A DNA stretch of 64,000 nucleotides, from the NCBI RefSeq assembly GCF_026241155.1, contig NZ_JAPFGP010000013.1:62001-126000 (forward strand). The letters run 5' to 3'. A model generated the notes under the pieces. It saw only the letters and a list, made by a program, of their open reading frames with translations, did not search any database and had not been told where the DNA came from. The translations under genes and the position numbers were made by a program. The stretch comes from Paucibacter sp. PLA-PC-4 (GTDB taxonomy: Bacteria; Pseudomonadota; Gammaproteobacteria; Burkholderiales; Burkholderiaceae_C). Positions 38,590 through 47,486 of the stretch are shown in pieces. How positions within the stretch are numbered: the first letter of the stretch is position 1; the number at the start of each line of letters is the position of its first letter.

Positions 38590-39939
38590 TCAGTTCTTTA
38601 CCAGCAAGGCGTAGAAGAAGCCATCGACCACCGAGACCCCCGCACCCGCTTGCGGGCCATTGTCGGCTAGGGGCAGCAGATGCCCCGTGAAGCCCTGCAC
38701 CTGGACCGGGCTCGCATCGCTATGGCGTTGCAAAAATGCATCGACCTGGTCCTGGCCCTCGGCCTTAAAAACAGAACACGTGGCATACACCAGACGCCCG
38801 CCGGGCTTCAACGTCGGCCACAGCGCCTCCAGCAGCTCGGCCTGGATCGCGGCCAACTGGGCGATATCACCGGGCCGGCGCAGCCAGCGCACATCGGGGT
38901 GGCGCCGCACAATGCCGGAGGCGCTACAGGGTGCATCGAGCAGGATGGCGTCGAAGAGCCGGCCGTCCCACCAGGCGGCGGTGTCGCGCGCGTCAGCGGC
39001 CTTCAGGCTGGCGCGCTGGCGCAGGCGGTCCAGGTTTTCTTGAACGCGGACCAGGCGCTGCGGGTCGGTGTCCAGGGCCTGCAGCTCCAGATCGGCCAAC
39101 TCCAGCAGATGGGCGGTCTTGCCGCCCGGAGCCGCGCATGCGTCCAGCACCCGGGCGCCTGCGGCCAGGGGGCCCAGGTCTTGCCAGGCCTGTACCACCA
39201 GCGGCGCGGCCAGCTGGGCCGCCGCGTCCTGCACCGAGACCTCGCCCTCGGCAAAGCCCGGCAGCGCCGTCACCGGGACGGCGCGTTCCAGCACGACGGC
39301 CTGGGGCGCCAGCGCTCCGAGCACGCGCGCGGCTATGCCGGTGGCGGCTAGCCTTTGCACATAGGCGGGCGCGTCGCCATTGCGGACATTGACCCGCAAG
39401 CTCATCGGCGGGTGTTCGTTGTTCGCTCTGAGCACGGCCTGCCATTGGTCGGGCCAATCCTGGCGCAGCCGCTCTATCCACCAGGGAGGATGGTTGAACT
39501 CGCCCTGAAGCTCGCGCTGCGCGGCTTGCACCACCGCCTCGCGCTCGCGCAGAAAGCGGCGCAGCACAGCGTTGACAAAGCCGGCGCTGGCCGGGGCGCG
39601 CTTGCGCGCTGCGCTAACGGCCTGATCCACCACCGTGTGGTCGCCATAGGGCGGCGTAGCCACCGGCCATAACAGGGCCAGTGCGACTGTCAGCAGGCTG
39701 TCGACCTTGGGCGGTGGCGTTTTCGGGGCCAGCTGGGCACGCGCCGCCTGGGCGCCGCCCAGCAGGCGCAGCACATGGAAACTCAAGGCCTGGGTGCCTG
39801 GGCGCAGCTCCTGCGGGCAGCGCGCGAGCACAGCGGTCAAGGACTGACCCTCGCGCACGGCCTGCACGGCATCGGCCGTCTGCAGCATCAGGCGCTGCAG
39901 GGGCGGGGAAAGGGAAGTGGACGGGGGTGGTGAAAGCAC
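38590..39939 (-). CDS. rsmB: 16S rRNA (cytosine967-C5)-methyltransferase
   Basis: RsmB makes m5C967 in 16S rRNA. It has an N-terminal NusB-like RNA-binding domain (about 1-145, VDQAVSAARKRAPASAGFVNAVL in part) and a C-terminal SAM domain with VLDACAAPGGKTAHL. The catalytic-pair motifs are DAPCSASGIVRRHPD and YATCSVF. I take the GTG at 39939, giving 449 residues, since longer starts run into the divergent folE gene region; an internal ATG at MLQTADAVQAV is also possible. Confidence 0.94.
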   Translation of the reverse strand: MLSPPPSTSLSPPLQRLMLQTADAVQAVREGQSLTAVLARCPQELRPGTQALSFHVLRLLGGAQAARAQLAPKTPPPKVDSLLTVALALLWPVATPPYGDHTVVDQAVSAARKRAPASAGFVNAVLRRFLREREAVVQAAQRELQGEFNHPPWWIERLRQDWPDQWQAVLRANNEHPPMSLRVNVRNGDAPAYVQRLAATGIAARVLGALAPQAVVLERAVPVTALPGFAEGEVSVQDAAAQLAAPLVVQAWQDLGPLAAGARVLDACAAPGGKTAHLLELADLELQALDTDPQRLVRVQENLDRLRQRASLKAADARDTAAWWDGRLFDAILLDAPCSASGIVRRHPDVRWLRRPGDIAQLAAIQAELLEALWPTLKPGGRLVYATCSVFKAEGQDQVDAFLQRHSDASPVQVQGFTGHLLPLADNGPQAGAGVSVVDGFFYALLVKN

Positions 39940-40036
39940 CCGCTCAGTGTAGGGGCAGCCCGCCGTCGGCCCCGGCGCGGCAGGGAATTTGCAATCCGGA
40001 CACAATGGTGGCCGAACAAAGACTACCGAGACGCCC

Positions 40037-40762
40037 ATGACCGGGGACAAGCCTGACACCATCTTCCGCAGCGAGGCCGAGCTGGCCGCCCTGCCAGCCT
40101 CCGAGCGCATACGCTACAGGCTGCGCGGTGCCGGCTGCCGCCACCATGCCAATGACAATATCGCCGCCTTCATCGAAGAGGGGGAGCTCGACGAGCTGCA
40201 GGCCGAGGTGCAGGCCAAGCTGCAGGAGGTGCTGCGAGCGCTGGTTATCGACACCGACAGCGACCACAACACCCAGGAGACCGCCAAGCGCGTCGCCAAG
40301 ATGTATGTGCGGGAGATCTTCAAGGGCCGCTATGCCGACGCCCCGCTGGTCACCGAGTTCCCCAACGTGACCCGGCTCAACGAGCTGATGATCGTCGGCC
40401 CGATCACCGTGCGCAGTGCATGCTCCCACCATCTGTGCCCGATCATGGGCCGGGTCTGGATCGGCCTGCTGCCCAATGAACACTCCAATCTGATCGGTCT
40501 TTCCAAGTATGCGCGGCTGTGCGACTGGATCATGAGCCGGCCACAGATCCAGGAAGAAGCGGTGACGATGCTGGCCAACGAGCTGCAGGAGCGGGTCCAG
40601 CCCGATGGCCTGGCCATCGTGATGGAGGCCGACCATTTCTGCATGCACTGGCGCGGCGTCAAGGACATCGACTCGATGATGACCAATAGCGTGATGCGCG
40701 GCGCCTTCCTGAAGGACGCCAATCTGCGCCGCGAATTCTTATCCCTGCTATCCAAGAAGTAA
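40037..40762 (+). CDS. folE: GTP cyclohydrolase I
   Basis: Converts GTP to 7,8-dihydroneopterin triphosphate, the entry point for folate and, through QueD/QueE/QueC, for queuosine. Of 241 residues the C-terminal ~180 form the enzyme. Zinc ligands are Cys129 and His132 in ACSHHLCP and Cys202 in DHFCMHWRG; QEEAVTMLANEL and PDGLAIVMEA are family blocks. The N-terminal ~55 residues include GAGCRHHANDNIAAF, an extension not found in E. coli FolE. It is divergent from rsmB and followed after 10 bases by a BLUF photoreceptor gene, probably one transcript. Confidence 0.94.
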   Translation: MTGDKPDTIFRSEAELAALPASERIRYRLRGAGCRHHANDNIAAFIEEGELDELQAEVQAKLQEVLRALVIDTDSDHNTQETAKRVAKMYVREIFKGRYADAPLVTEFPNVTRLNELMIVGPITVRSACSHHLCPIMGRVWIGLLPNEHSNLIGLSKYARLCDWIMSRPQIQEEAVTMLANELQERVQPDGLAIVMEADHFCMHWRGVKDIDSMMTNSVMRGAFLKDANLRREFLSLLSKK

Positions 40763-40772
40763 GGAAAACCAG

Positions 40773-41195
40773 ATGCTAGTCCGTCTGCTCTATGCAAGCC
40801 GCGCCGCCAGCCCGATGAGCGAGGCCGAGCTCGCGGCCATCCTCAAGTCCTCGCGCGCCCACAACCCGGCCGAGGGCCTGACCGGCCTGCTGTGCTACAG
40901 CGACGGCATCTTCATGCAGGTGCTGGAGGGCGGGCGCGACGCAGTCAACGCGCGCTACAAATCCATCGTCGGCGACGCCCGCCACCGCGATGTGATCCTG
41001 CTGAGCTACGAGGAGGTAGCCGAGCGCCACTTCGCCGGCTGGAGCATGGGCCAGGTCAACCTGTCGAGGCTGAACCCGGCCCTGGTGCTGAAGTACTGCG
41101 AGACCACCAGACTGAACCCCTACGCGATGTCGGGCCAGGCCTTGAAGGCGCTGTTCGACGAACTCGTCAACACAGGCGCCATAGTCTGCAACTAG
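40773..41195 (+). CDS. BLUF domain blue-light sensor
   Basis: A 140-residue single-domain FAD-binding photoreceptor. The photochemical set is complete: Tyr7 (LLYAS), Asn31, Gln49 (FMQVLEGG) and the Trp90/Met92 pair (GWSMG). Light rearranges the flavin-Gln-Tyr hydrogen bonds in known BLUF proteins. There is no fused output domain, so it must act through a partner, as in PixD or PapB-type systems. It is 10 bases downstream of folE. Its TAG stop codon abuts the convergent flavoprotein gene with no intervening base. Confidence 0.93.
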   Translation: MLVRLLYASRAASPMSEAELAAILKSSRAHNPAEGLTGLLCYSDGIFMQVLEGGRDAVNARYKSIVGDARHRDVILLSYEEVAERHFAGWSMGQVNLSRLNPALVLKYCETTRLNPYAMSGQALKALFDELVNTGAIVCN

Positions 41196-42470
41196 TCAAG
41201 CCAGCGAGTCCGCCCAGATCGTGCGCGCCCAGTTCCAGGCGTAAGTGCCCTCCAGCTCGGTCGGGCCGGCGGACACGCCGCCGGAGCCGGCCACGGTCTT
41301 GAAGGTCTTCTCGGCCGCAACGTATTCGTGCACGCTGGCGACGTGAATGACGTTCTTCGCGTCGACGAAGCTGTAGCAAGTGTTGGTTAGCATAGGCGCC
41401 GGGTTGATCTCCCAGCCATTGAGCTGGGCGACGATGGCAGCCGCCGCCACTTTGCCGTGGCTGTTGGCCATATGGCCGCTCTTGGGCATGCCCGGCGCGA
41501 TCTGGATCGAGTCACCCAGCACATGGATGTCCTTGGCGGCGGTTGCCTCAAAGCTCAGATAGTTGACATTGACCCAACGGGCGTTGCTGTTGGCCAAGCC
41601 GGCCTGCACCGCAACGGCGCCGGCCCGCATGCTGGGTAGCACATTCAGCACATCGGCCTTGACGTCGTCCTGGATCTCGAACTTGACAGTCTTGCTCCTC
41701 GCGTCGACCGCCACGGCCTTGTGCTGCGGCCGGTACTCGATGATGCCCTTGTACTGCTCGGCCCAAACCTTCTTGAACAGCGCACCCTTGGAGGTCACGT
41801 CCTGATTGGCATCCAAGATCAGCACCTTGGAGCGCGGCTTGGCCTGCTTGAAGTAGCCGGCGATCACGCTGGCACGCTCGTAGGGCCCGGGCGGGCAGCG
41901 GTAGGGCGCCTCGGGAATCGTGATCGCGTAGACACCGCCGTCAGGCATCGCCTCCAGTTGGCGGCGCAGCGCCACTGTCTCGGGACCGGCCTTCCAGGCC
42001 TGCAGGATCTGGCCTGCGGCATTGGCTTCCTTGAGCCCGGCCACCGAGTCCCAGATCAGGTCGATGCCGGGGCTCAGCACCAGCTTGTCGTAGGCAATCA
42101 CCGGGCCGGAGGCAAGCGTCGCTGTCTTCTTGGCCGCGTCGATGCCGGTCACCCAGTCGCGCACCACGGTGATACCGTGCTTGGATTGCAGCGCGCTATA
42201 AGGCGTGGTGATCTCGCCGATCTGGCGTGAGCCGCCCAGCACCAGGTTGGAGATCGGGCAAGAGACAAATGCCTCGCTGGGCTCGACCAACACGACCTCG
42301 ATCTTGTAATCGGACAGCAGCCGAATGTACTTGGCCGCCGTGGCGCCGCCATAGCCGCCGCCGACGACCAGCACCCGGGCCTTGCTCGGCACCGAGGTGC
42401 TCGCGCAGCCAGCCAGGCCCAGCACGGACAAGGCGGCTGCGCCCTGCAGGAGATTGCGTCTTTGCATCAT
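41196..42470 (-). CDS. fccB: flavocytochrome c sulfide dehydrogenase-like flavoprotein subunit
   Basis: A 424-residue exported FAD protein. The N-terminus has a twin-arginine-like leader (QRRNLLQGAAALSVLGLAGC) that also resembles a lipobox. FAD binding is at VLVVGGGYGGATAAKY. The redox-active disulfide pair of FccB appears conserved: one Cys in FVSCPISN and the other in NTCYSFVD. Known FccB oxidises sulfide in the periplasm and passes electrons to cytochrome FccA; the cytochrome gene lies 15 bases upstream. SoxF or a related thiol oxidase is an alternative. No other sox genes are in the window. Confidence 0.85.
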   Translation of the reverse strand: MMQRRNLLQGAAALSVLGLAGCASTSVPSKARVLVVGGGYGGATAAKYIRLLSDYKIEVVLVEPSEAFVSCPISNLVLGGSRQIGEITTPYSALQSKHGITVVRDWVTGIDAAKKTATLASGPVIAYDKLVLSPGIDLIWDSVAGLKEANAAGQILQAWKAGPETVALRRQLEAMPDGGVYAITIPEAPYRCPPGPYERASVIAGYFKQAKPRSKVLILDANQDVTSKGALFKKVWAEQYKGIIEYRPQHKAVAVDARSKTVKFEIQDDVKADVLNVLPSMRAGAVAVQAGLANSNARWVNVNYLSFEATAAKDIHVLGDSIQIAPGMPKSGHMANSHGKVAAAAIVAQLNGWEINPAPMLTNTCYSFVDAKNVIHVASVHEYVAAEKTFKTVAGSGGVSAGPTELEGTYAWNWARTIWADSLA

Positions 42471-42485
42471 GGTGTCGGATCTCCG

Positions 42486-42803
42486 TCAGTTGCGCGGCAG
42501 GGCGGCGAAATAGCCGGCCAGCTGTTCGATTTGGGCTTCGCTATAGCCTTTGGCCAGCTGGTGCATCACGGTGGCCTGACGGGCGCCACTCTTGAAGGCC
42601 TTCATCTGCTCGGTGAAATAGGCGGCCGGCATACCGGCAAGACCTGGCACCGCCGAGCCCTCGACGGCGCGCCCCGCCGTGCCGTGGCAGTTGGCACAGG
42701 TGGCGGCAAGGGCCTTCAGGTGCAGGGTCTTGGCATCCTGCGCCGCGGCGGCGCAGGTACTGGCGGCCAGCGCGGCGCCCAACAAAATCGCTCGCAAGCT
42801 CAT
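42486..42803 (-). CDS. monohaem c-type cytochrome, FccA/SoxE-like
   Basis: A 105-residue periplasmic cytochrome. A signal peptide ends near CAAAAQD. The haem motif is CANCH (Cys36, Cys39, His40), and the likely distal ligand is Met in QATVMHQLAKG. It is a single-haem member of the cytochrome c553 class, whereas the best-known FccA is dihaem. It precedes the FccB-like gene and is its probable electron acceptor. The ATG at 42803 starts a clean signal peptide. Confidence 0.88.
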   Translation of the reverse strand: MSLRAILLGAALAASTCAAAAQDAKTLHLKALAATCANCHGTAGRAVEGSAVPGLAGMPAAYFTEQMKAFKSGARQATVMHQLAKGYSEAQIEQLAGYFAALPRN

Positions 42804-42881
42804 CGGAGTCTCCTTGTTGTGTCGTGGCCGCAGTTTATGCAGCCCCCCCCGACTTGCCAACAAAACAATTGCAATAAGCTT

Positions 42882-43424
42882 CTACAGCGAGCGCGCTTCG
42901 GTAAATCCGTAGAGGCTGGCCAGCACCCGGGTCGGGAACTGCTTCGCCGCCTCGTTGTACTGGCTGACCGCCTGGTTGAAGACCTGGCGCGAGAAAGCGC
43001 GCTGGCGTTCGATCAGCTTCAGCTCGGCCAGCGCGGCCTGGATCTCGGCCTGCGGGCCCAGCTCTCCATGGTGTTCGACCAGAGACATCAGCCGCGTCAA
43101 CGCCGCCGCATGCACGGCCGTGGCCACTGCGAGGCTGGCGACCGGATCGCCCGCATAGGGTTTGGCCCGGGTCGCCAGCACGGCAGCCTGCACCTCAGCC
43201 TGGGCGCTGTCCAGCGCATCGAACGTCGCCTGCTCGCTCTCCAGCGCCGGCCGCAACATAGCCAGCAGCCGCTCGCCAACCTCGGCGCGCGCACCGAGCT
43301 GCAGGTCCAACTGCACAAAGGCTTCGCCGATCGCATTGCGCAGCCGCATCAGCCTGTTGTAGGCGCCAATGCCCCAGAACAGCAGCAGCGCCGCGGCTAT
43401 CCAAGCTAATGTCGACCAGGTCAT
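42882..43424 (-). CDS. LemA family protein
   Basis: A 180-residue LemA-type protein. It has one N-terminal transmembrane helix (TLAWIAAALLLFWGIGAYN) and a long helical-bundle domain with the family core RLRNAIGEAFVQLDLQL and, near the C-terminus, NQAVSQYNEAAKQFPTRVLA followed by LYGF. LemA proteins are widespread envelope proteins without an agreed function. It lies between the cytochrome gene (upstream gap 78 bases) and queC on the same strand. Confidence 0.92.
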   Translation of the reverse strand: MTWSTLAWIAAALLLFWGIGAYNRLMRLRNAIGEAFVQLDLQLGARAEVGERLLAMLRPALESEQATFDALDSAQAEVQAAVLATRAKPYAGDPVASLAVATAVHAAALTRLMSLVEHHGELGPQAEIQAALAELKLIERQRAFSRQVFNQAVSQYNEAAKQFPTRVLASLYGFTEARSL

Positions 43425-43509
43425 GTGCTTGCCTCGTACGGCGAGTACGCCGACCGATCTGCTAAGGGTATGCGGGCCGGCTTCGGCGCGCAGCGGCGCT
43501 CGACCCGCC

Positions 43510-44232
43510 TCATGCCCGACCCTCGTACTGCGCATGGCCGCGCGCGCGCAGCTCGCACGCCGGGCAGCTACCGCAACCGTAACCCCAGCGGTGCCGGATC
43601 TTGCGCTCGCCGAGATAGCAGGTGTGGGTGTGTTCGATGACGATTTCGTTGAGCGCCGCGCCGCCCAGGCTCTCGGTCAGCGCCCAGGTCTGAGCCTTGG
43701 TGATGAACATCAGCGGCGTCTCTATCGTCATCGGCGCGTCCAGGCCAAGGCTCAGCGCCACCTGCAAGGCCTTCAGGGTGTTGTCGCGGCAGTCGGGGTA
43801 GCCCGAGAAATCGGTTTCGCACATGCCGCCCACCAGCACCGAAGCGCCGCGCCGGTAGGCCAGGGTCGCGGCAAAGCTCAGGAACAGAAGGTTGCGGCCG
43901 GGCACAAAGGTGTTGGGCAGGCCATTGGCCTGCATCGCGATGGCGCGATCCTCGGTCAGCGCGGTGTCGGAGATCTGGCCCAGAAGACTCAGGTCTAGCA
44001 GATGATCATCGCCCAGCTTGGCGCCCCAGGCAGGAAACTGCCGGGCCAACTCGCTGCGCACGGTCAGGCGGCATTCGAGCTCGACGCGATGGCGCTGGCC
44101 GTAGTCGAAGCCGAGGGTCTCGACCTCGGCATAACGCTGCAGCGCCCAGGCCAGACAGGCGGTGGAGTCCTGGCCGCCGGAGAACAGCACAAGGGCTTTG
44201 CGGGATGTATTGGCTTGAGGCGGGACGGTCAT
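43510..44232 (-). CDS. queC: 7-cyano-7-deazaguanine synthase QueC
   Basis: QueC makes preQ0 from 7-carboxy-7-deazaguanine with ATP and ammonia, a step to queuosine in tRNA. The 240 residues have the PP-loop [12 protein letters not shown] and the zinc-binding Cys cluster at the C-terminus ([17 protein letters not shown]). The ATG at 44232 ([12 protein letters not shown]) is used. queD and queE are not in the window, but folE, whose product feeds the same pathway, lies 3 kb away. The gene is divergent from the DUF4139 gene across a short region containing an inverted repeat. Confidence 0.95.
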   Translation of the reverse strand: MTVPPQANTSRKALVLFSGGQDSTACLAWALQRYAEVETLGFDYGQRHRVELECRLTVRSELARQFPAWGAKLGDDHLLDLSLLGQISDTALTEDRAIAMQANGLPNTFVPGRNLLFLSFAATLAYRRGASVLVGGMCETDFSGYPDCRDNTLKALQVALSLGLDAPMTIETPLMFITKAQTWALTESLGGAALNEIVIEHTHTCYLGERKIRHRWGYGCGSCPACELRARGHAQYEGRA

Positions 44233-44240
44233 GGTCAGGC

Positions 44241-44276
44241 TGGCGGGGCGGAACCCGCATGTTATGTTCCCCGCCA
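44241..44276. promoter_or_regulatory. inverted repeat between divergent queC and DUF4139 genes
   Basis: The 8-base arms TGGCGGGG and CCCCGCCA are separated by 20 bases within the 63-base divergent region, starting 8 bases from the queC ATG. It could be an operator or a queC leader hairpin. The inner sequence does not look like a preQ1 aptamer. Confidence 0.3.
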
Positions 44277-44295
44277 TATGGAGAGGAGGACGGCA

Positions 44296-45858
44296 ATGGA
44301 AACAAGAACGCTCATTTTGCTCGTAGCGGTGCTGGTCCCGACGTTGGCCCAGGCCCAGGCCGGACGCATTGAGCAGGTACTGGTCTATCCGGGCGGCGCC
44401 AGTGTCGAGCGAGTGCTGGCGGTCAAGGCCGGACAGCAGCAGTTGAAGATCGCCTGCCTGCCCGCCCGCTTCGATACCGACTCGCTGCAGCTGCGTGCGG
44501 CACAGGGCAGCGGTCTGGCGATCGGCGAGATCACGGTGCAGACCGTCGCGCGCGCGGCCCTGCCCGAATGCGCCGACTCGCCGCTGGACACACGAATTCG
44601 CGAGCTTCAGGACCAGCAAGCCGCGCTGGCCGCCGAGACCGACGCCCATGATCTGGCGCTGGGCTATCTGAAGAACTACACCGCGCCGAGCGGCCAGTCT
44701 GCGTCGATAGCGGCGACCGCCGAGACTCTGCGCCGCAGCGGGCTGGACACCCTGCAGCGCCAGCAGGCGCTGCAGCGGCGTAAGCAGGAGTTGGAACGCC
44801 TGCTGGCGCCGCTGACGGCCGAGCGCGACCGACTGGTGCAGGCAAATCCGCAGTTGCGGACCGTGGTGGTGCGCCTGGCCGCGCCGCGCGATGCCGAGCT
44901 GCGCCTGTCCTATCGCCTCAGCCAGGCTGGCTGGGAGCCGGTTTACCGCGCCTACCTTGACAGCCGCTCCGGCCAGGTCCGGCTTGAGCGCCATGCACAG
45001 GTCGCACAGCAAAGCGGCGAGGACTGGACGCAGGTCAAGTTGCGGCTCTCGACCACCCAGCCACGCCAGGCCACCGGCATGCCGCCACCCAAATCCTGGA
45101 CCTTGGACTTGCTGCCGCCGCCCAGCGCCGAGCTAGCACGGCCGGCACCGACTTATGCAGCCGCCGCAGCAGCGCCCGCGCCGCGAGTGCAAAGGGCCGA
45201 CGGCCCCGAACTGGACTTCAATGTGGCGGTGTTCCACGGCGAATTCGCCACCGAGTTCGAGGTGCCGGGCCGAGTCTCGATCGCGACCGATGGCCAGCGC
45301 ATCGGTATGGCCCTTGGTCACCAGATGCTGGACGCACAGCTGATGGCACGCGCCAACCCAAGCGCAGAGGCTCAGGCCTATCTGGTGGCCGAGAGCGCGC
45401 GCCCCACCGGGGTCTGGCCGGTCGGGCTGCTGCAGCTTTTCCGCGACGGCGACTTCGTCGGCCAGAGCCAGCTGCGCCTGGCCAATCAGGACCGGCTCGA
45501 CCTGTTCTTTGGCCGAGATGAACGGCTGCGCGTGACAGTGGAGCCCGAGCAGCGCAAAGCCGGCGACCGCGGCCTGATCGGCAGCCGTGTCGAGCAACAG
45601 CTCGGCCGCGCCTACCGCATCGAGAACCTGCAGCAACGCCACGTCAGCGTTCAAATTCTCGAGGCCGCGCCGGTCGCCCGCCACGACGACATCAAGGTGC
45701 TGACCCGCTTCGATCCCGAGCCCGCCATCGACAGCTGGCGCCAGCAGCCGGGCATCGTGGCCTGGCAGTTCGAGCTGGCGCCCGGCCAGAGCCAGCGCCT
45801 CACGGCCGGCTATGTGATCGGCTACCCCAAGGACGCGCGCGTCGGCGGCCTGCGCTGA
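44296..45858 (+). CDS. DUF4139 (MuiA-like) exported protein
   Basis: A 520-residue protein with a signal peptide ([17 protein letters not shown]). An N-terminal DUF4140-type domain ([18 protein letters not shown]) is followed by a coiled-coil region (about 95-185, rich in Gln, Arg and Leu) and the DUF4139 domain ([20 protein letters not shown] in part, to the C-terminal GYVIGYPKD). Related proteins were named mucoidy inhibitor A, without a defined biochemical role. The ATG at 44296 follows GAGGACGGCA; an in-frame ATG six codons earlier overlaps the ribosome-binding site. Confidence 0.88.
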   Translation: METRTLILLVAVLVPTLAQAQAGRIEQVLVYPGGASVERVLAVKAGQQQLKIACLPARFDTDSLQLRAAQGSGLAIGEITVQTVARAALPECADSPLDTRIRELQDQQAALAAETDAHDLALGYLKNYTAPSGQSASIAATAETLRRSGLDTLQRQQALQRRKQELERLLAPLTAERDRLVQANPQLRTVVVRLAAPRDAELRLSYRLSQAGWEPVYRAYLDSRSGQVRLERHAQVAQQSGEDWTQVKLRLSTTQPRQATGMPPPKSWTLDLLPPPSAELARPAPTYAAAAAAPAPRVQRADGPELDFNVAVFHGEFATEFEVPGRVSIATDGQRIGMALGHQMLDAQLMARANPSAEAQAYLVAESARPTGVWPVGLLQLFRDGDFVGQSQLRLANQDRLDLFFGRDERLRVTVEPEQRKAGDRGLIGSRVEQQLGRAYRIENLQQRHVSVQILEAAPVARHDDIKVLTRFDPEPAIDSWRQQPGIVAWQFELAPGQSQRLTAGYVIGYPKDARVGGLR

Positions 45859-45878
45859 TTGCCGCGCGAAGACTATCA

Positions 45879-46493
45879 ATGACACCCACCCCCCGTCTGG
45901 CCTTGATGGGCCTGCTGCTGATCGCCGCCCTTGTGCTGTCCGGCTGGCAGCCCTATGACCGCGCCACCTGGCTGATGGAGGTGGCGCCGGTGCTGATCGC
46001 CGTGCCGCTGCTGGCCGCCACGCGCGCGCGCTTCCCTCTCACGCCGCTGATGTACGGGCTGATCTTCGTCCACTGCCTGATTCTGATCCTTGGCGGGGCC
46101 TACAGTTATGCGCGGGTACCACTGGGTTTCTGGATGCAGGAACTGATGGGGCTGTCGCGCAACCCTTACGACAAGATCGGCCATTTCGCCCAAGGCCTGA
46201 TCCCGGCCCTGCTGGCCCGCGAGATTCTGCTGCGCGGCGGCCACGTGGCCGGGCGAGGCATGGCCGGCTTTCTGGCGGTCTGCGTCGCGCTGGCGGTCAG
46301 CGCGGTCTACGAGCTGTTCGAATGGTGGGCGGCGCTTGCGTTGGGCCAGGGCGCCGACGAGTTTCTCGGCACCCAGGGCGACCCCTGGGACACCCAGTCG
46401 GATATGTTTCTGGCTCTGCTGGGCGCGCTCGTCGCCACCATGGTGCTCGCACGCTGGCATGACAGGCAGCTGCGGGCGACGGCGACTCACTAG
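45879..46493 (+). CDS. DUF2238 (YjdF-like) inner membrane protein
   Basis: A 204-residue polytopic membrane protein with about six helices. Family landmarks are YSYARVPLGFW, the charged YDKIGHFAQGLIPALLARE segment between helices (quoted in part), YELFEWW and GTQGDPWDTQSDM. The conserved acidic and His residues inside the membrane suggest a transporter or enzyme, but none has been shown. It is 20 bases after the DUF4139 gene, probably in one operon. Confidence 0.9.
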   Translation: MTPTPRLALMGLLLIAALVLSGWQPYDRATWLMEVAPVLIAVPLLAATRARFPLTPLMYGLIFVHCLILILGGAYSYARVPLGFWMQELMGLSRNPYDKIGHFAQGLIPALLAREILLRGGHVAGRGMAGFLAVCVALAVSAVYELFEWWAALALGQGADEFLGTQGDPWDTQSDMFLALLGALVATMVLARWHDRQLRATATH

Positions 46494-46595
46494 CCGCGCC
46501 TGCACCGGGCATACCCGGGGCCTCGAAATCCCGCTGGTGGGCGTGAGCTCGCGCGGCCAAGATCAGCGCCTCAAGTACGCCTCAAGCCACGCCCA

Positions 46596-47486
46596 ATGAC
46601 CGCCCTGCTGCCCACCCTTTTGCTGATCTCACTGGCCCTGGTGATGCTGGGCGTCGGCCTGTCGCTGAGCCTGGAAGATTTCGCGCGGCTTCGCCGGCAC
46701 CCGAAGGCGGTGGCGATCGCGCTGCTGCTGCAGATGCTGCTGCTGCCGCTGGCCTGCTTCGCGATGATCAAGCTGGTCGGCCTGCCGCCGGCAATGGCAG
46801 TGGGGCTGATGCTGCTTGCGGCCTCGCCGGGTGGGGTCTCAGCCAATCTGTTCTCGCACCTGTTCGGCGGCCATGTGGCACTGAACATCTCGCTGACCGC
46901 GATCAACACCTTGCTGTCGGTGATCACAATGCCGCTGATCGCCAACCTCGCACTTCAGCATTTCATCGGCGAAGGCATCGTGCCGCTGCAGACCGCCAAG
47001 GTCGCCGAGGTGATGGCCGTGGTGCTGCTGCCGGTGGTCGTCGGCATGAGCGTGGCGCGCTGGCGCCCGGCGCTGGCAGCACGGCTGGAGAAGCCCTTCA
47101 AGATCTTCAGCGCCGTGGTGCTGGCACTGCTGGCCCTAGGAGCCATCGCCAAGGAGTGGCGCGCGCTGGCCGACTCGGCCGCCAGCATCGGTGGCATCGT
47201 GCTGGTATTCAATCTGCTGAGCCTGCTGTCGGGCTACTACCTGAGCCGCGCTCTCGGTCTTGCCAAGGCGATGGCCACGGCGATCAGCTTCGAGATCGGC
47301 ATCCACAACTCGACCCTGGCGCTCTACATCGCGCTGAGCGTGCTCCAGAACTTTCAGATGGCGCTGCCGGCCGCGGCCTACTCGGTCAGCATGTATGTCG
47401 TCGGCACCGTGTTCGGCCTCTGGTTGCGCCGTGGCGACGCAGCGCCTAGGGCAGCAGAGGAAGGCGCCGGCACCGCTCGCCGGTGA
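46596..47486 (+). CDS. bile acid:sodium symporter family (BASS/ArsB-NrnT fold) transporter
   Basis: A 296-residue membrane protein with about nine to ten helices. Family core motifs are LLAASPGGVSANLFSHL near residue 70, with the GGxxSN-like sodium-site loop, and the EIGIHNSTLALYIA crossing helix in the second half. Bacterial members import organic anions such as bile acids or pantoate-like acids with sodium. The substrate is unknown. Its last 41 bases overlap the convergent molybdenum hydroxylase gene. Confidence 0.9.
   Translation: MTALLPTLLLISLALVMLGVGLSLSLEDFARLRRHPKAVAIALLLQMLLLPLACFAMIKLVGLPPAMAVGLMLLAASPGGVSANLFSHLFGGHVALNISLTAINTLLSVITMPLIANLALQHFIGEGIVPLQTAKVAEVMAVVLLPVVVGMSVARWRPALAARLEKPFKIFSAVVLALLALGAIAKEWRALADSAASIGGIVLVFNLLSLLSGYYLSRALGLAKAMATAISFEIGIHNSTLALYIALSVLQNFQMALPAAAYSVSMYVVGTVFGLWLRRGDAAPRAAEEGAGTARR

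Noticed and set aside
44233-44295. preQ1 riboswitch upstream of queC
   Set aside because: The inverted repeat does not match class I, II or III preQ1 aptamer layouts, and the A-rich tail of class I is lacking.
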